From: an uncultured Clostridia bacterium
GTDB lineage: Bacteria; Bacillota; Clostridia; Christensenellales; Borkfalkiaceae
DNA: 6,194 nucleotides
NCBI GenBank assembly: GCA_945835865.1
Contig: CAMAJQ010000049.1
Coordinates: 1-6,194 of the forward strand
Reading direction: 5' to 3'
The translations under genes were made by a program, and so were the position numbers. The notes beneath the pieces are model-generated. The model was not told the DNA's origin and made no database searches. It was given only the letters and a program-made list of their open reading frames with translations. How positions within the stretch are numbered: the stretch's first letter is position 1; each line of letters starts with the position of its first letter. Positions 1 to 6,194 of this stretch are shown piece by piece.

Positions 1-54
1 ATACTGATCGGCGAGATCAATCATATAAGGCTTGAAAAGGTAACGAGAACATGA
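1..54 (+). CDS. Possible 3' end of an upstream gene, unidentified (partial)
   Basis: The first forward frame is open from base 1 and ends at a TGA (52-54) that shares the ATGA overlap with the start of the oxidoreductase gene. The 17 readable residues end in IRLEKVTRT. A 4-base ATGA overlap is a common sign of co-translation within an operon. A tail of the type 'IDHIRLEKV' is also seen at the end of beta-sandwich domains of carbohydrate-active enzymes, but 17 residues are too few to name a family. An alternative is a gene ending at the TGA at 33-35 in the third frame (tail DQSYKA), which would leave a 15-base gap containing the AAAGG ribosome binding site. I cannot decide between them. The window cuts off everything before this. 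Confidence 0.35.
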   Translation: MLIGEINHIRLEKVTRT

Positions 55-1343
55 AAAAAATTATTACGGTTTCAATAATCGGATGCGGAGCAAGGGGCGG
101 TATTGCTTACGGTGAATATATCAACCAATTAAAGGATAAATACCGCATCGTCTCTTTGTGCGACGTCAATCCTTCCCGACTGAACAAGTTCGGGGATCTG
201 TTCGGCGTCCCCTGTGAAAACAGGTTTGAGAAGGAAGAAGAGTTCTGGAAGGAAAAGAGAAGCGATCTGTTGCTCGTATGTACGCTGGATCATTTACACG
301 TTCCCATGGCGGAAAGAGGTTTGAAACTCGGTTATGACCTTCTTTTGGAAAAACCGATTTCAGACAACCCGTCGGAATTGAGGGAGTTGCTTACCATCGC
401 CAAAGAGAGCAAGCGTCGGGTCATGGTCTGTCACGTATTGAGATATACCGCCATGATGAGAAAGATCAAAGAACTTCTGGACGAAGGCGCGATCGGACGG
501 CTGATTTCCGTCGATCACACGGAAAACGTGGTGTTTTGGCACGAAGCGCATTCTTACGTGCGCGGGAACTGGCATTCCAAGGAAGAGACGACTTCCATGA
601 TTATGGCGAAATGCTGTCACGATCTGGATCTGTTACAGTATTTTATCGGCAGCAGATGCAAATCGGTCTCTTCGATGGGAGATCTGCGCTATTTTAAAAA
701 GGAAAACGCACCCGAAGGATGCGCGGACAGATGTTGCGAATGCCGCTACGAGGATACCTGCGTCTACAGTGCGAAACGGATCTATATCGAACAGTGGAAA
801 AACGTAGGTTGCCCCGCAAGCGAGTTTCCTTTCAATCTGGTATCGGACGCCTCTCCTACGACGGAAGAAGCGCTTGAAGTCGCCGTGAAAGAAAGCCGTT
901 ACGGCAAATGCGTATTCCGGTGCGATAATGACGTCGTAGACAATCAGACGACCATCATGCAGTTTGAAAACGGCGTTACGGCGACGCTCAAAATGGAAGC
1001 GTTCGTCAAATACGGCGGAAGAGATATCCGCTTCTTCGGAACGGAAGGAGAACTGGACCTTCGCGAAAGCGAAAACACGCTCGTTCTGAAAAAGTATTTC
1101 GGCGAAGATACCGTCTGGAAGATTTCCGAACTCGTCGACGACCTCGGCGGTCAGGGAACGGGAGCGCACGGAGGCGGCGATCACAGAATGATCGATAAAC
1201 TGTATTCCGTCCTGACGAATCCGGACGAGTTGCCGGATACCTCTTTGGAAAAATCTCTCGAAAGTCATTATATGGCGATTGCCGCCGAAGAATCCAGAAT
1301 TCGGGGCGGTGAATTGGTTGAACTCAATCAATTCAGAAAATAA
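51..1343 (+). CDS. Gfo/Idh/MocA-family NAD(P)-dependent oxidoreductase
   Basis: Likely a cytoplasmic dehydrogenase acting on a sugar, sugar acid or cyclitol with NAD(P). The N-terminal Rossmann domain (about residues 5-125) carries the dinucleotide loop GCGARG at 11-16, an acidic residue ending strand 2 (D38 in CDVNP) that usually favours NAD, and the family hallmark EKP at 100-102. The C-terminal alpha/beta domain holds the catalytic-type segment around K187, H190, D191 and D193 (KCCHDLD), an FGTEGEL strand at 329-335, and GGGDHRM at 374-380. Its 430 residues are somewhat longer than the 330-400 typical of the family. A cysteine-rich insert (C224, C228, C229, C231, C237) accounts for part of this. 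The start is supported by AAAGG at 36-40, 10 bases upstream. The sugar-binding lipoprotein gene follows after 17 bases, so co-transcription with the transporter and a role in catabolism of the imported compound are inferred. The exact substrate is not readable, and the annotation should stop at family level. Confidence 0.93.
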   Translation: MKKIITVSIIGCGARGGIAYGEYINQLKDKYRIVSLCDVNPSRLNKFGDLFGVPCENRFEKEEEFWKEKRSDLLLVCTLDHLHVPMAERGLKLGYDLLLEKPISDNPSELRELLTIAKESKRRVMVCHVLRYTAMMRKIKELLDEGAIGRLISVDHTENVVFWHEAHSYVRGNWHSKEETTSMIMAKCCHDLDLLQYFIGSRCKSVSSMGDLRYFKKENAPEGCADRCCECRYEDTCVYSAKRIYIEQWKNVGCPASEFPFNLVSDASPTTEEALEVAVKESRYGKCVFRCDNDVVDNQTTIMQFENGVTATLKMEAFVKYGGRDIRFFGTEGELDLRESENTLVLKKYFGEDTVWKISELVDDLGGQGTGAHGGGDHRMIDKLYSVLTNPDELPDTSLEKSLESHYMAIAAEESRIRGGELVELNQFRK

Positions 1344-1350
1344 ATTTTAT

Positions 1351-1357
1351 AAGGAGA
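1351..1357 (+). promoter_or_regulatory. Ribosome binding site deciding the lipoprotein start
   Basis: AAGGAGA lies between the oxidoreductase stop and the tandem ATGATG at 1361-1366. Counting from the end of AAGGAG (1356), the first ATG is only 4 bases away and the second is 7 bases away. The second has the more usual spacing and gives an MKKLF start, so 1364 is preferred. Confidence 0.7.
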
Positions 1358-1363
1358 ACTATG

Positions 1364-2794
1364 ATGAAGAAGTTGTTTGCGATCGTTATCTGTGCGATCA
1401 TCTCGCTCAGCACGCTTTCTCTGTCGGCATGCAACAATGAGGGTACGCAGGGTACCGTCGACGGAAAGTACAACATCACCGTAGCCGTTCAGTTGGAAGG
1501 CGGTGAAGTGGAATTGATGGAACTCTATAAACAAGCGTACGAGACAAAGCACCCCGAAGTCAATATCATTATCAAGGATTTCAAAGGTGCGCTTTTCCAG
1601 AGTTATATGTCGAAATACGCCATGAGCGAAAAGGATCTTCCTATGATGATCTGGATGCCGGACGATCAGTTCGACTATCATGCCGCCGGAGGATACTTCG
1701 TCGATCTGCGCCCCTATTACGAACGGAGCGAGGAGACGGATTATACGCTCTATTACGAAAGGATGTTACACGCGGCGTCCTATGCGGACGAATTCCGACA
1801 GACGACCGGCTATTCGGGCAGTTTTGAGAGCGAAAAGAGCGATTCCCGTCAGTACGGGCTCTATTTTGCGCCGAGAGATTACAATCAGATCGGAATCGTT
1901 TATAACAAAAATCTTTTCTCCGAATTCGGCGTGGAAGTTCCGGACACTTCGGACGGGTGGACTTTCGAAGAATACGTGCAGTTGATCAACGAGATCGCCG
2001 AGAAGATCAAAGCGGGCGGAAACAAACACCTCGCGAAGAGAGCGGCGAACGTCTTCCTTCCCTGGGAACCCGTCTATACGACGATTTTCAATGCGTTCGG
2101 TACGGACGGACTGACGAAAGACGGCGTATACAATATGGACAGCGCGAAAAACAAAGAAATCTGTGCTTACCTCTACAATAACATTTACGACACCAAACAA
2201 TGCTTCGACGCGAACGATTCCTTCTCCAAAGGAACGGTGTTCATGACGACGGCTTCGCACGCTACCGTAAAAGGGTTTTCCGAAAAGATCAAAGACAAGG
2301 AAGGCAACCCTGCGATCGATTTCTTACCGTATCCCACGGAATACGTCGCGGCGGGCTGTTCGGGTTACGGCATCACGAGCATACACGCTCAGGAAACGCA
2401 GACGGTGAACGGCGTGACCAAAACGTCCGCAGATCTCTGCTGGGATTTCATTCAATTTATCATATCGGCAGAAGGTCAGGAACTCGGCGGTGAGGCAGGG
2501 TATATCCAACCCATCCTGAAGTCTCTCGCGGATTCGGGCAAATGGCTGACGGCTCTCGATCCCACGATGAACCACAAGGCGTTCGCCTTCGGAAAAGAAC
2601 TGAAACAGAACACCTTCAACGAATACGATCCGCAATGCCGCGACGGTTTGCGCAGCATCTTTACGACGACCTTTGGTTCGCTGCAGGACGTGAACACCGG
2701 AGCACCCGCTTTGATGGAAAAGAACACTTTCCCGAAGTACAAAGACGCGTTTGCTTTAGAAGTCATGCCTTTCGATCAGAGTAAATATGAATAA
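1364..2794 (+). CDS. Extracellular solute-binding lipoprotein of a sugar (CUT1) ABC transporter
   Basis: This is the substrate-capturing subunit, membrane-anchored on the outer face. From ATG 1364 it has 476 residues; starting at 1361 would add one Met. A type II signal peptide runs through a hydrophobic stretch to the lipobox LSAC, with the lipid-modified Cys at residue 23, followed by a polar linker (NNEGTQG). Typical SBP-family-1 features follow: an N-terminal lobe strand (YNITVAVQL), a helix ending in KHPEVNI (about 63-69), the hinge-region segment GIVYNKNLFSEFGVEVP (about 177-193) and GWTFEEY (198-204), then the second lobe with WDFIQFIISAEGQ (about 360-372). Family members are usually 420-480 residues, so the gene looks intact. 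The mature part has five further cysteines (267, 280, 332, 359, 425), an odd number for an exported protein. Its stop overlaps the first permease gene by 8 bases. Sugar specificity cannot be told from the sequence. Confidence 0.93.
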   Translation: MKKLFAIVICAIISLSTLSLSACNNEGTQGTVDGKYNITVAVQLEGGEVELMELYKQAYETKHPEVNIIIKDFKGALFQSYMSKYAMSEKDLPMMIWMPDDQFDYHAAGGYFVDLRPYYERSEETDYTLYYERMLHAASYADEFRQTTGYSGSFESEKSDSRQYGLYFAPRDYNQIGIVYNKNLFSEFGVEVPDTSDGWTFEEYVQLINEIAEKIKAGGNKHLAKRAANVFLPWEPVYTTIFNAFGTDGLTKDGVYNMDSAKNKEICAYLYNNIYDTKQCFDANDSFSKGTVFMTTASHATVKGFSEKIKDKEGNPAIDFLPYPTEYVAAGCSGYGITSIHAQETQTVNGVTKTSADLCWDFIQFIISAEGQELGGEAGYIQPILKSLADSGKWLTALDPTMNHKAFAFGKELKQNTFNEYDPQCRDGLRSIFTTTFGSLQDVNTGAPALMEKNTFPKYKDAFALEVMPFDQSKYE

Positions 2795-3734
2795 CTCAAA
2801 CAAAAAACGATACAGTTTTGCTCAATTCAAAAAGGATTACGGAGGGATCGTGTGGTGTATTCCGGTATTGCTCGGAATTCTGATCTTCACGCTTTTTCCG
2901 ATGGGCACTTCTCTGTACTGGAGTCTGGGGGAATACCGTCAGGTATCCAGCACTCTCAGCGGACAAGCCCAATATACCTGGAAGGGATTGGCGAATTACG
3001 TGACCGCGTTTACCAACGACTGGGACAGAGTGTTCGGATCGTTTAAGGCGACTTTTCTGTACGCTCTCGTCACCATTCCGACGGGCATGATCGGTTCCTA
3101 TGCGCTTGCGCTCTTTCTGAATCAAAAAACCAAGGGTATTTCTGCTTTCCGCGTTCTCTATTATCTTCCCTGCATCGTTCCCGCCGTCGCGGGGACGCTG
3201 ATGTGGAACGCAGTGACCGACGTGGACAGCGGATATATCAACGCCATTCTCGTAAACGTGTTCGGTGCAGAGCCGTTTCCCTTCTACAGTTCGGCAAAAA
3301 CCGTATATCCGACCATCCTCATGCTAAGCGTTTTCGGTTGGGGCGGCAATATGATCATGTGGCTTGCCCAGATGAAAAACGTGCCGACGGAAATGTATGA
3401 ATCTGCGGATCTGGACGGGGCGTCTTATTTCAGAAAGGTGATCTCCATCACCATTCCGATGACCACTTCGATGATTCTTTATCAGTTGATCATGAGCATC
3501 ATCGGATCTCTGCAGACTTTCTCGGCGTACTACCCGATCTATACCAACCCGGCGAACAGCGCGGCGAAAGATCAACTCAATTTTATCGGGATCTATATTT
3601 ATCAGGAAGCCTTTGTCGGAAAAGATTTCAGTTACGGCTGTACGCTCAGCTGGCTTTTGTTCGCCGTGATCGGCGTGCTGACCGCTTGCGTGTTCAAAAC
3701 GAGCAAATGGGTCTATTACGGGGAGGAACAATAA
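2787..3734 (+). CDS. Carbohydrate ABC transporter permease, MalF/UgpA-type
   Basis: One half of the membrane channel of the sugar importer, 315 residues. About six hydrophobic segments can be seen: roughly 22-44, 86-111, 122-142, 173-195, 226-250 and 283-303. The cytoplasmic EAA loop, which docks the ATPase, is present as E205-S-A-D-L-D-G211-A with ITIP at 221-224. The central E/A/G/P spacing is kept, with Ser in place of the first Ala. YYLPCIVPAVAGTLMW (125-140) is typical of MalF-like subunits. The start ATG lies inside the end of the lipoprotein gene (ATGAATAA, 2787-2794) and has no convincing Shine-Dalgarno in front of it, so translation is probably coupled. A GGAGGG at 2841-2846 precedes an in-frame GTG at 2850, but that start would begin the protein right at the first membrane helix. 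The pairing partner is the next gene, one base downstream. Confidence 0.94.
   Translation: MNNSNKKRYSFAQFKKDYGGIVWCIPVLLGILIFTLFPMGTSLYWSLGEYRQVSSTLSGQAQYTWKGLANYVTAFTNDWDRVFGSFKATFLYALVTIPTGMIGSYALALFLNQKTKGISAFRVLYYLPCIVPAVAGTLMWNAVTDVDSGYINAILVNVFGAEPFPFYSSAKTVYPTILMLSVFGWGGNMIMWLAQMKNVPTEMYESADLDGASYFRKVISITIPMTTSMILYQLIMSIIGSLQTFSAYYPIYTNPANSAAKDQLNFIGIYIYQEAFVGKDFSYGCTLSWLLFAVIGVLTACVFKTSKWVYYGEEQ
3721..3726 (+). promoter_or_regulatory. Ribosome binding site for the second permease, inside the first permease gene
   Basis: GGGAGG at 3721-3726 sits within the last codons of the preceding gene, 9 bases before ATG 3736. It supports that start and independent, strong initiation of the second permease. 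Confidence 0.75.
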
Positions 3735-3735
3735 T

Positions 3736-4599
3736 ATGGAACGTGCCGAAAATATCTCCCTTTTCCGCAATACGCGCGTCAGAAAAACAGTGAAAAACGT
3801 GGTATCTTATTTCTTTCTCGTTCTTTTCGTGTTTTTCTTCCTGTTTCCGATCTTCTGTCTTCTTCTGCAGTCCGTTCTGCCGGACGAGGAATTGAGTCAA
3901 TTTGCCCTTTTCCCCGCTTATTTCAATTTCTCAACCTATAAGATCGCCCTGAGCGATCTGCAACTGTTAAAATATTTCTGGAATACCGTCAAATTGATTT
4001 TCCTCAGCATTCTCGGATCGGCTGTCATGTCTTCCGTGACGGCTTTCGGGCTTTCCAAAGTGAAATTCAAAGGACAGGACCTCGTTTTCTCACTCATTCT
4101 GGCAACCGTGTTCCTTCCTTCGACGGTCACGAGTATTCCTCTTTACGCCATGTATCTCAAGATGGGCTGGACGACGACGAATTATCCGCTGTGGGTTCCG
4201 CTGTTGTTCGGCGGAGGCGCGATGAATATCTTTCTGATGCGTCAGTTTATGCGCGGGATCCCGAAAACGTATTCCGAGGCGGCGATCCTGGACGGAGCAA
4301 GCAATTTCCGCATTTATCTGAACATCGTTCTCCCCCTCATCAAACCCATCTTCATTTATCTTTCCGTACAGACTTTTTTCGGCGTATGGAACGATTTCCA
4401 GGGTCCCCTTATGTATCTGGAAGAGGAATCGCAATACACGCTTTCTCTTGCGCTGTATCTGAAATACGGGCAGTCGAACGATCCCATCAACCTGACGATG
4501 GCTGTCGGCGTGCTGATGATGATTCCCTGCGCCGTGCTCTTCGCCGTATTCCAGAAACAGTTGATGGAAGGGGTCTCCACGATAGGAATCAAGGGCTGA
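3736..4599 (+). CDS. Carbohydrate ABC transporter permease, MalG/UgpE-type
   Basis: Second channel subunit of the sugar importer, 287 residues, the usual size for MalG-like proteins. Hydrophobic segments lie at about 22-46, 82-107, 115-140, 150-172, 202-222 and 253-273. The EAA motif is well conserved: S180-EAAILDGAS with G187 and IVLP at 197-200. Other MalG-type marks are FLMRQFMRGIP (166-176), FFGVWNDFQGPLMYL (214-228) and the C-terminal tail QKQLMEGVSTIGIKG, the usual 'Q..l..G...GaiKG' ending. Only one base separates it from the upstream permease stop, so the two are surely co-expressed. No ATP-binding subunit follows. Shortly after the stop comes an intergenic hairpin and then a secreted-protein gene. 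Substrate unknown. Confidence 0.95.
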   Translation: MERAENISLFRNTRVRKTVKNVVSYFFLVLFVFFFLFPIFCLLLQSVLPDEELSQFALFPAYFNFSTYKIALSDLQLLKYFWNTVKLIFLSILGSAVMSSVTAFGLSKVKFKGQDLVFSLILATVFLPSTVTSIPLYAMYLKMGWTTTNYPLWVPLLFGGGAMNIFLMRQFMRGIPKTYSEAAILDGASNFRIYLNIVLPLIKPIFIYLSVQTFFGVWNDFQGPLMYLEEESQYTLSLALYLKYGQSNDPINLTMAVGVLMMIPCAVLFAVFQKQLMEGVSTIGIKG

Positions 4600-4621
4600 T
4601 TGCCCGACGATACGATACCGT

Positions 4622-4659
4622 TGCGGCGGAAAAGAGCGCCGTTACTCTTTTCCTCCGCA
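4622..4659 (+). other. Intergenic RNA hairpin without a U-tract
   Basis: Bases 4622-4636 pair with 4645-4659 as a 15-bp stem with a single C/T mismatch (4627 against 4654) and an 8-base loop (4637-4644). The following bases (tagaagtataaaaaac) have no run of T, and the minus strand has none either, so a canonical intrinsic terminator is not supported. Position between the permease and the secreted-protein gene suggests a role in mRNA processing or stability, partial attenuation, or uncoupling of expression. A smaller GGGC/GCCC 4-bp inverted repeat (4593-4605) spans the permease stop codon. Confidence 0.55.
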
Positions 4660-4677
4660 TAGAAGTATAAAAAACTA

Positions 4678-4684
4678 AGAGGTG
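4678..4684 (+). promoter_or_regulatory. Ribosome binding site of the secreted repeat protein
   Basis: AGAGGTG, with its AGAGG core ending 6 bases before ATG 4689. It supports that start, which also gives a classical MKK signal peptide. Confidence 0.7.
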
Positions 4685-4688
4685 AAAA

Positions 4689-6194
4689 ATGAAAAAACTG
4701 ACAAAGATCCTTATGAGCGCGTTGTTCGCGTTCACGTTCGTCTTTGCGTCGGTCATGGGCATTACCGCCGCGACGACCGAAGTAAAAGCGGATGAAACCC
4801 TTGCCGAAACGGCAATCACGAATCTTCATCACAGAACCGGCGATAATCGTCTGATCATCTTCCTGAGCGACACCGATTATGCGTCTGCCGGGGCAACTTC
4901 GCACGCGCCTGACGATATTACGGCGGCCGGCGTGACGATGCTGGATAACATTCTCCTTTATCTGAACGACGACACCTACGTGACGCTCAGGACCGCATGG
5001 AACAACAACGGTCAGGTTTATTACAACGTATGGGGCGAAAAGAACAGTATCTGTCTGGATACCAAAGCGGATTACGGTCTTGGAAAGATCAAATATCTGA
5101 CCGTTCTCGACGGATGCGTATTCCCGTCTGCGACCACTCATGCCGCCGGCTACGTTCAAAACGGAAACGCCACCTATCAGAACGAAGGATACGGCACGGC
5201 GGGCGACTGCACTTCGTGGAAGAAAACGGAAACCGCGAAGACGGACGGCTACGCTGCGGTCAACGTGAATCAAGTTCAGATCAGAGACGGACGTCTGTTC
5301 TTCTACTTTGACGGAAACGACTATAGCAACGCGCCCGTAAACGGCGACGCGAGCAATGGGTTTGCCGCATGCAAACTGATGGAAAACGTCACGATCTGGA
5401 CGAGCGATACGACGGGTGTTACCCTTGCGGAGGCTGCGAAGCAGAACGGAGCGAAATTCTATAACCTTTACACTTCCGGAGCGATCGCTCTGGAAATGGG
5501 GGCGGATTACGGTGCGTCGCAGGTGAAAATGGTCACGATCAAGAACGGTTGCCAATTCCCCGATAACGCCGGGAAGCCTGCCTTCGTCCAGTGGAACGAT
5601 ATCACTTACCTGAACGGGGGACTCGACGATAAAGGAAACGCGGTCTCCTGGACGGTGACGGATACGCCTGCCGAAGGATTGAAAGTGACCTCCGTGACGA
5701 AGATCCAGGTCAGAGACAACAAACTCTTCCTTTTCCTTTCCAAACAGAATTTTGAAAGCGTTGGTTACAACACGCCTGCAGACGAACACCTTTCCGACGC
5801 CTTGCTCGAAAATATCGAAGTATACGCAGGCGAAACCCATTCCTCGCTGAAAGACGCGACGATCGGAAACGCCTGGTATAATCACTACGGCGATTTGGGC
5901 TGTCTGGCGATCCAACTGGACGGTTCGACTTATACGAACGCGAGCGTGAGCAAAGTCGTCGTCAAAACGGGATGCGAATTCCCCTCGGCTTTGAGCGGTG
6001 CAAGCGCGTATATCACCGAGAAGGACGTTTCCTTCGTCGCCAACGGACTTGATTCGAACAACCAGTCCACCAACTGGATCTACGAACCCGAAACGGTTTA
6101 TCTGAAAGCGAGCAGCGTTCATATCAGAGGCGAAAAGCGTCCTAACGGGACTTATAACGACAAATTCCTGATTTTCCTTGATTCCGGTACGGAT
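4689..6194 (+). CDS. Secreted tandem-repeat protein of unknown function (3' end outside window)
   Basis: The frame is open from ATG 4689 to the window edge: 502 codons with no stop, so the protein is cut at its C-terminus. Residues 1-34 look like a type I signal peptide (MKKLTK, a hydrophobic core to about 27, likely cleavage after VKA at 34; ITA at 25-27 is an alternative). The rest is three full tandem repeats and the start of a fourth (about 42-191, 192-334, 335-472, 473 onward). Each repeat holds, in order, a strand of the type R-L-F-F-Y-F, a YN pair (112-113, 258-259, 397-398), ADYG or a diverged form (127, 272), the motif GC-x-FP (142-146, 287-291, 428-432), and a Trp (177, 321, 463). 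The composition, rich in Thr, Asn, Asp and aromatics, suggests beta-rich extracellular modules. I do not recognise the family. Its location after sugar transport genes makes glycan binding or a surface role conceivable but unproven. A sorting signal or anchor may lie beyond the window. Confidence 0.85.
   Translation, partial: MKKLTKILMSALFAFTFVFASVMGITAATTEVKADETLAETAITNLHHRTGDNRLIIFLSDTDYASAGATSHAPDDITAAGVTMLDNILLYLNDDTYVTLRTAWNNNGQVYYNVWGEKNSICLDTKADYGLGKIKYLTVLDGCVFPSATTHAAGYVQNGNATYQNEGYGTAGDCTSWKKTETAKTDGYAAVNVNQVQIRDGRLFFYFDGNDYSNAPVNGDASNGFAACKLMENVTIWTSDTTGVTLAEAAKQNGAKFYNLYTSGAIALEMGADYGASQVKMVTIKNGCQFPDNAGKPAFVQWNDITYLNGGLDDKGNAVSWTVTDTPAEGLKVTSVTKIQVRDNKLFLFLSKQNFESVGYNTPADEHLSDALLENIEVYAGETHSSLKDATIGNAWYNHYGDLGCLAIQLDGSTYTNASVSKVVVKTGCEFPSALSGASAYITEKDVSFVANGLDSNNQSTNWIYEPETVYLKASSVHIRGEKRPNGTYNDKFLIFLDSGTD
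4812..6194 (+). repeat. Protein-level tandem repeats, 3 full units plus a partial fourth
   Basis: Units lie at about 4812-5261, 5262-5690, 5691-6104 and 6105 to the window end. They align through landmarks in the same order: GC-x-FP cysteines at residues 143, 288 and 429 (spacing 145 and 141), Trp at 177, 321 and 463 (144 and 142), and YN at 112, 258 and 397 (146 and 139). The DNA is strongly diverged between units, so the duplication is old and the landmarks are presumably kept by selection. Unit edges are approximate. Confidence 0.8.

Noticed and set aside
633..1331. A 232-codon minus-strand open frame within the oxidoreductase gene
   Set aside because: It is also codon-aligned antisense to a well-supported gene, has no domain of its own, and is explained by the same codon bias.
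2841..2852. Alternative GTG start of the first permease after GGAGGG
   Set aside because: Spacing is only 3 bases, the GGAGGG encodes conserved-looking Gly-Gly, and the start would remove the usual cytoplasmic N-terminal segment before the first membrane helix.
4622..4659. Intrinsic (rho-independent) terminator
   Set aside because: The stem is good, but no T-run follows on either strand, so it is reported only as a hairpin.
4191..4670. A 159-codon forward frame overlapping the second permease and the intergenic gap
   Set aside because: It is out of frame with a clear MalG-type gene, its product is Arg-rich and low in sense, and it has no ribosome binding site that stands out.
4642..4671. 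Possible promoter before the repeat-protein gene (TATAAA at 4666-4671)
   Set aside because: The bases at the -35 distance (ttactc region) match the consensus poorly, overlap the hairpin arm, and the implied transcript start would fall on the ribosome binding site.
4356..6122. A 588-codon open frame on the minus strand opposite the permease end and the repeat protein
   Set aside because: Over 4689-6122 its codons pair exactly with those of the forward gene, so it stays open simply because the forward gene avoids TTA, CTA and TCA. The forward frame has a ribosome binding site, signal peptide and ordered repeats; the reverse product is Arg/Val-rich with no recognisable domain.
1..6194. CRISPR arrays, tRNA or rRNA genes, insertion sequences, attachment sites
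   Set aside because: I saw no direct DNA repeats with regular spacing, no tRNA-like cloverleaf, no transposase and no terminal inverted repeats; nearly the whole window is packed with coding sequence.

Overview
The window reads as one strand of a carbohydrate-uptake gene cluster from a Gram-positive-type, probably anaerobic Clostridia-like bacterium. The reasons are strong AAGGAG/GGAGG-type ribosome binding sites, a lipoprotein-type (monoderm-style) solute-binding protein, short or negative gene spacing, and a sugar ABC transporter encoded without its own ATPase, as is common in Firmicutes. An uncultured gut lineage such as Christensenellales would fit the overall style, but that is an inference with no marker gene behind it.

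Layout, all on the + strand: (i) 1-54, possibly the last codons of an upstream gene whose TGA overlaps the next ATG; (ii) 51-1343, a Gfo/Idh/MocA-family NAD(P)-dependent oxidoreductase with a cysteine-rich insert; (iii) 1364-2794 (or from 1361), a family-1-like extracellular sugar-binding lipoprotein; (iv) 2787-3734 and (v) 3736-4599, the two MalF/MalG-type permease subunits of the same CUT1 transporter; (vi) a 90-base intergenic stretch with an imperfect 15-bp hairpin lacking a U-tract; (vii) 4689 to the window end, an open-ended secreted protein made of tandem repeats of about 140-150 residues that I cannot assign to a known family. No stretch longer than 300 bases lacks a gene.

The likely logic is as follows. 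The lipoprotein captures a sugar or short glycan outside the membrane and hands it to the permease heterodimer. An ATPase encoded elsewhere (MsmK/UgpC-type) would power import. The Gfo/Idh/MocA enzyme would oxidise or epimerise the sugar or a derivative in the cytoplasm. The substrate cannot be read from the sequence. The secreted repeat protein may act on or bind the same material at the cell surface, but only its position suggests this. It is the least explained part of the window.
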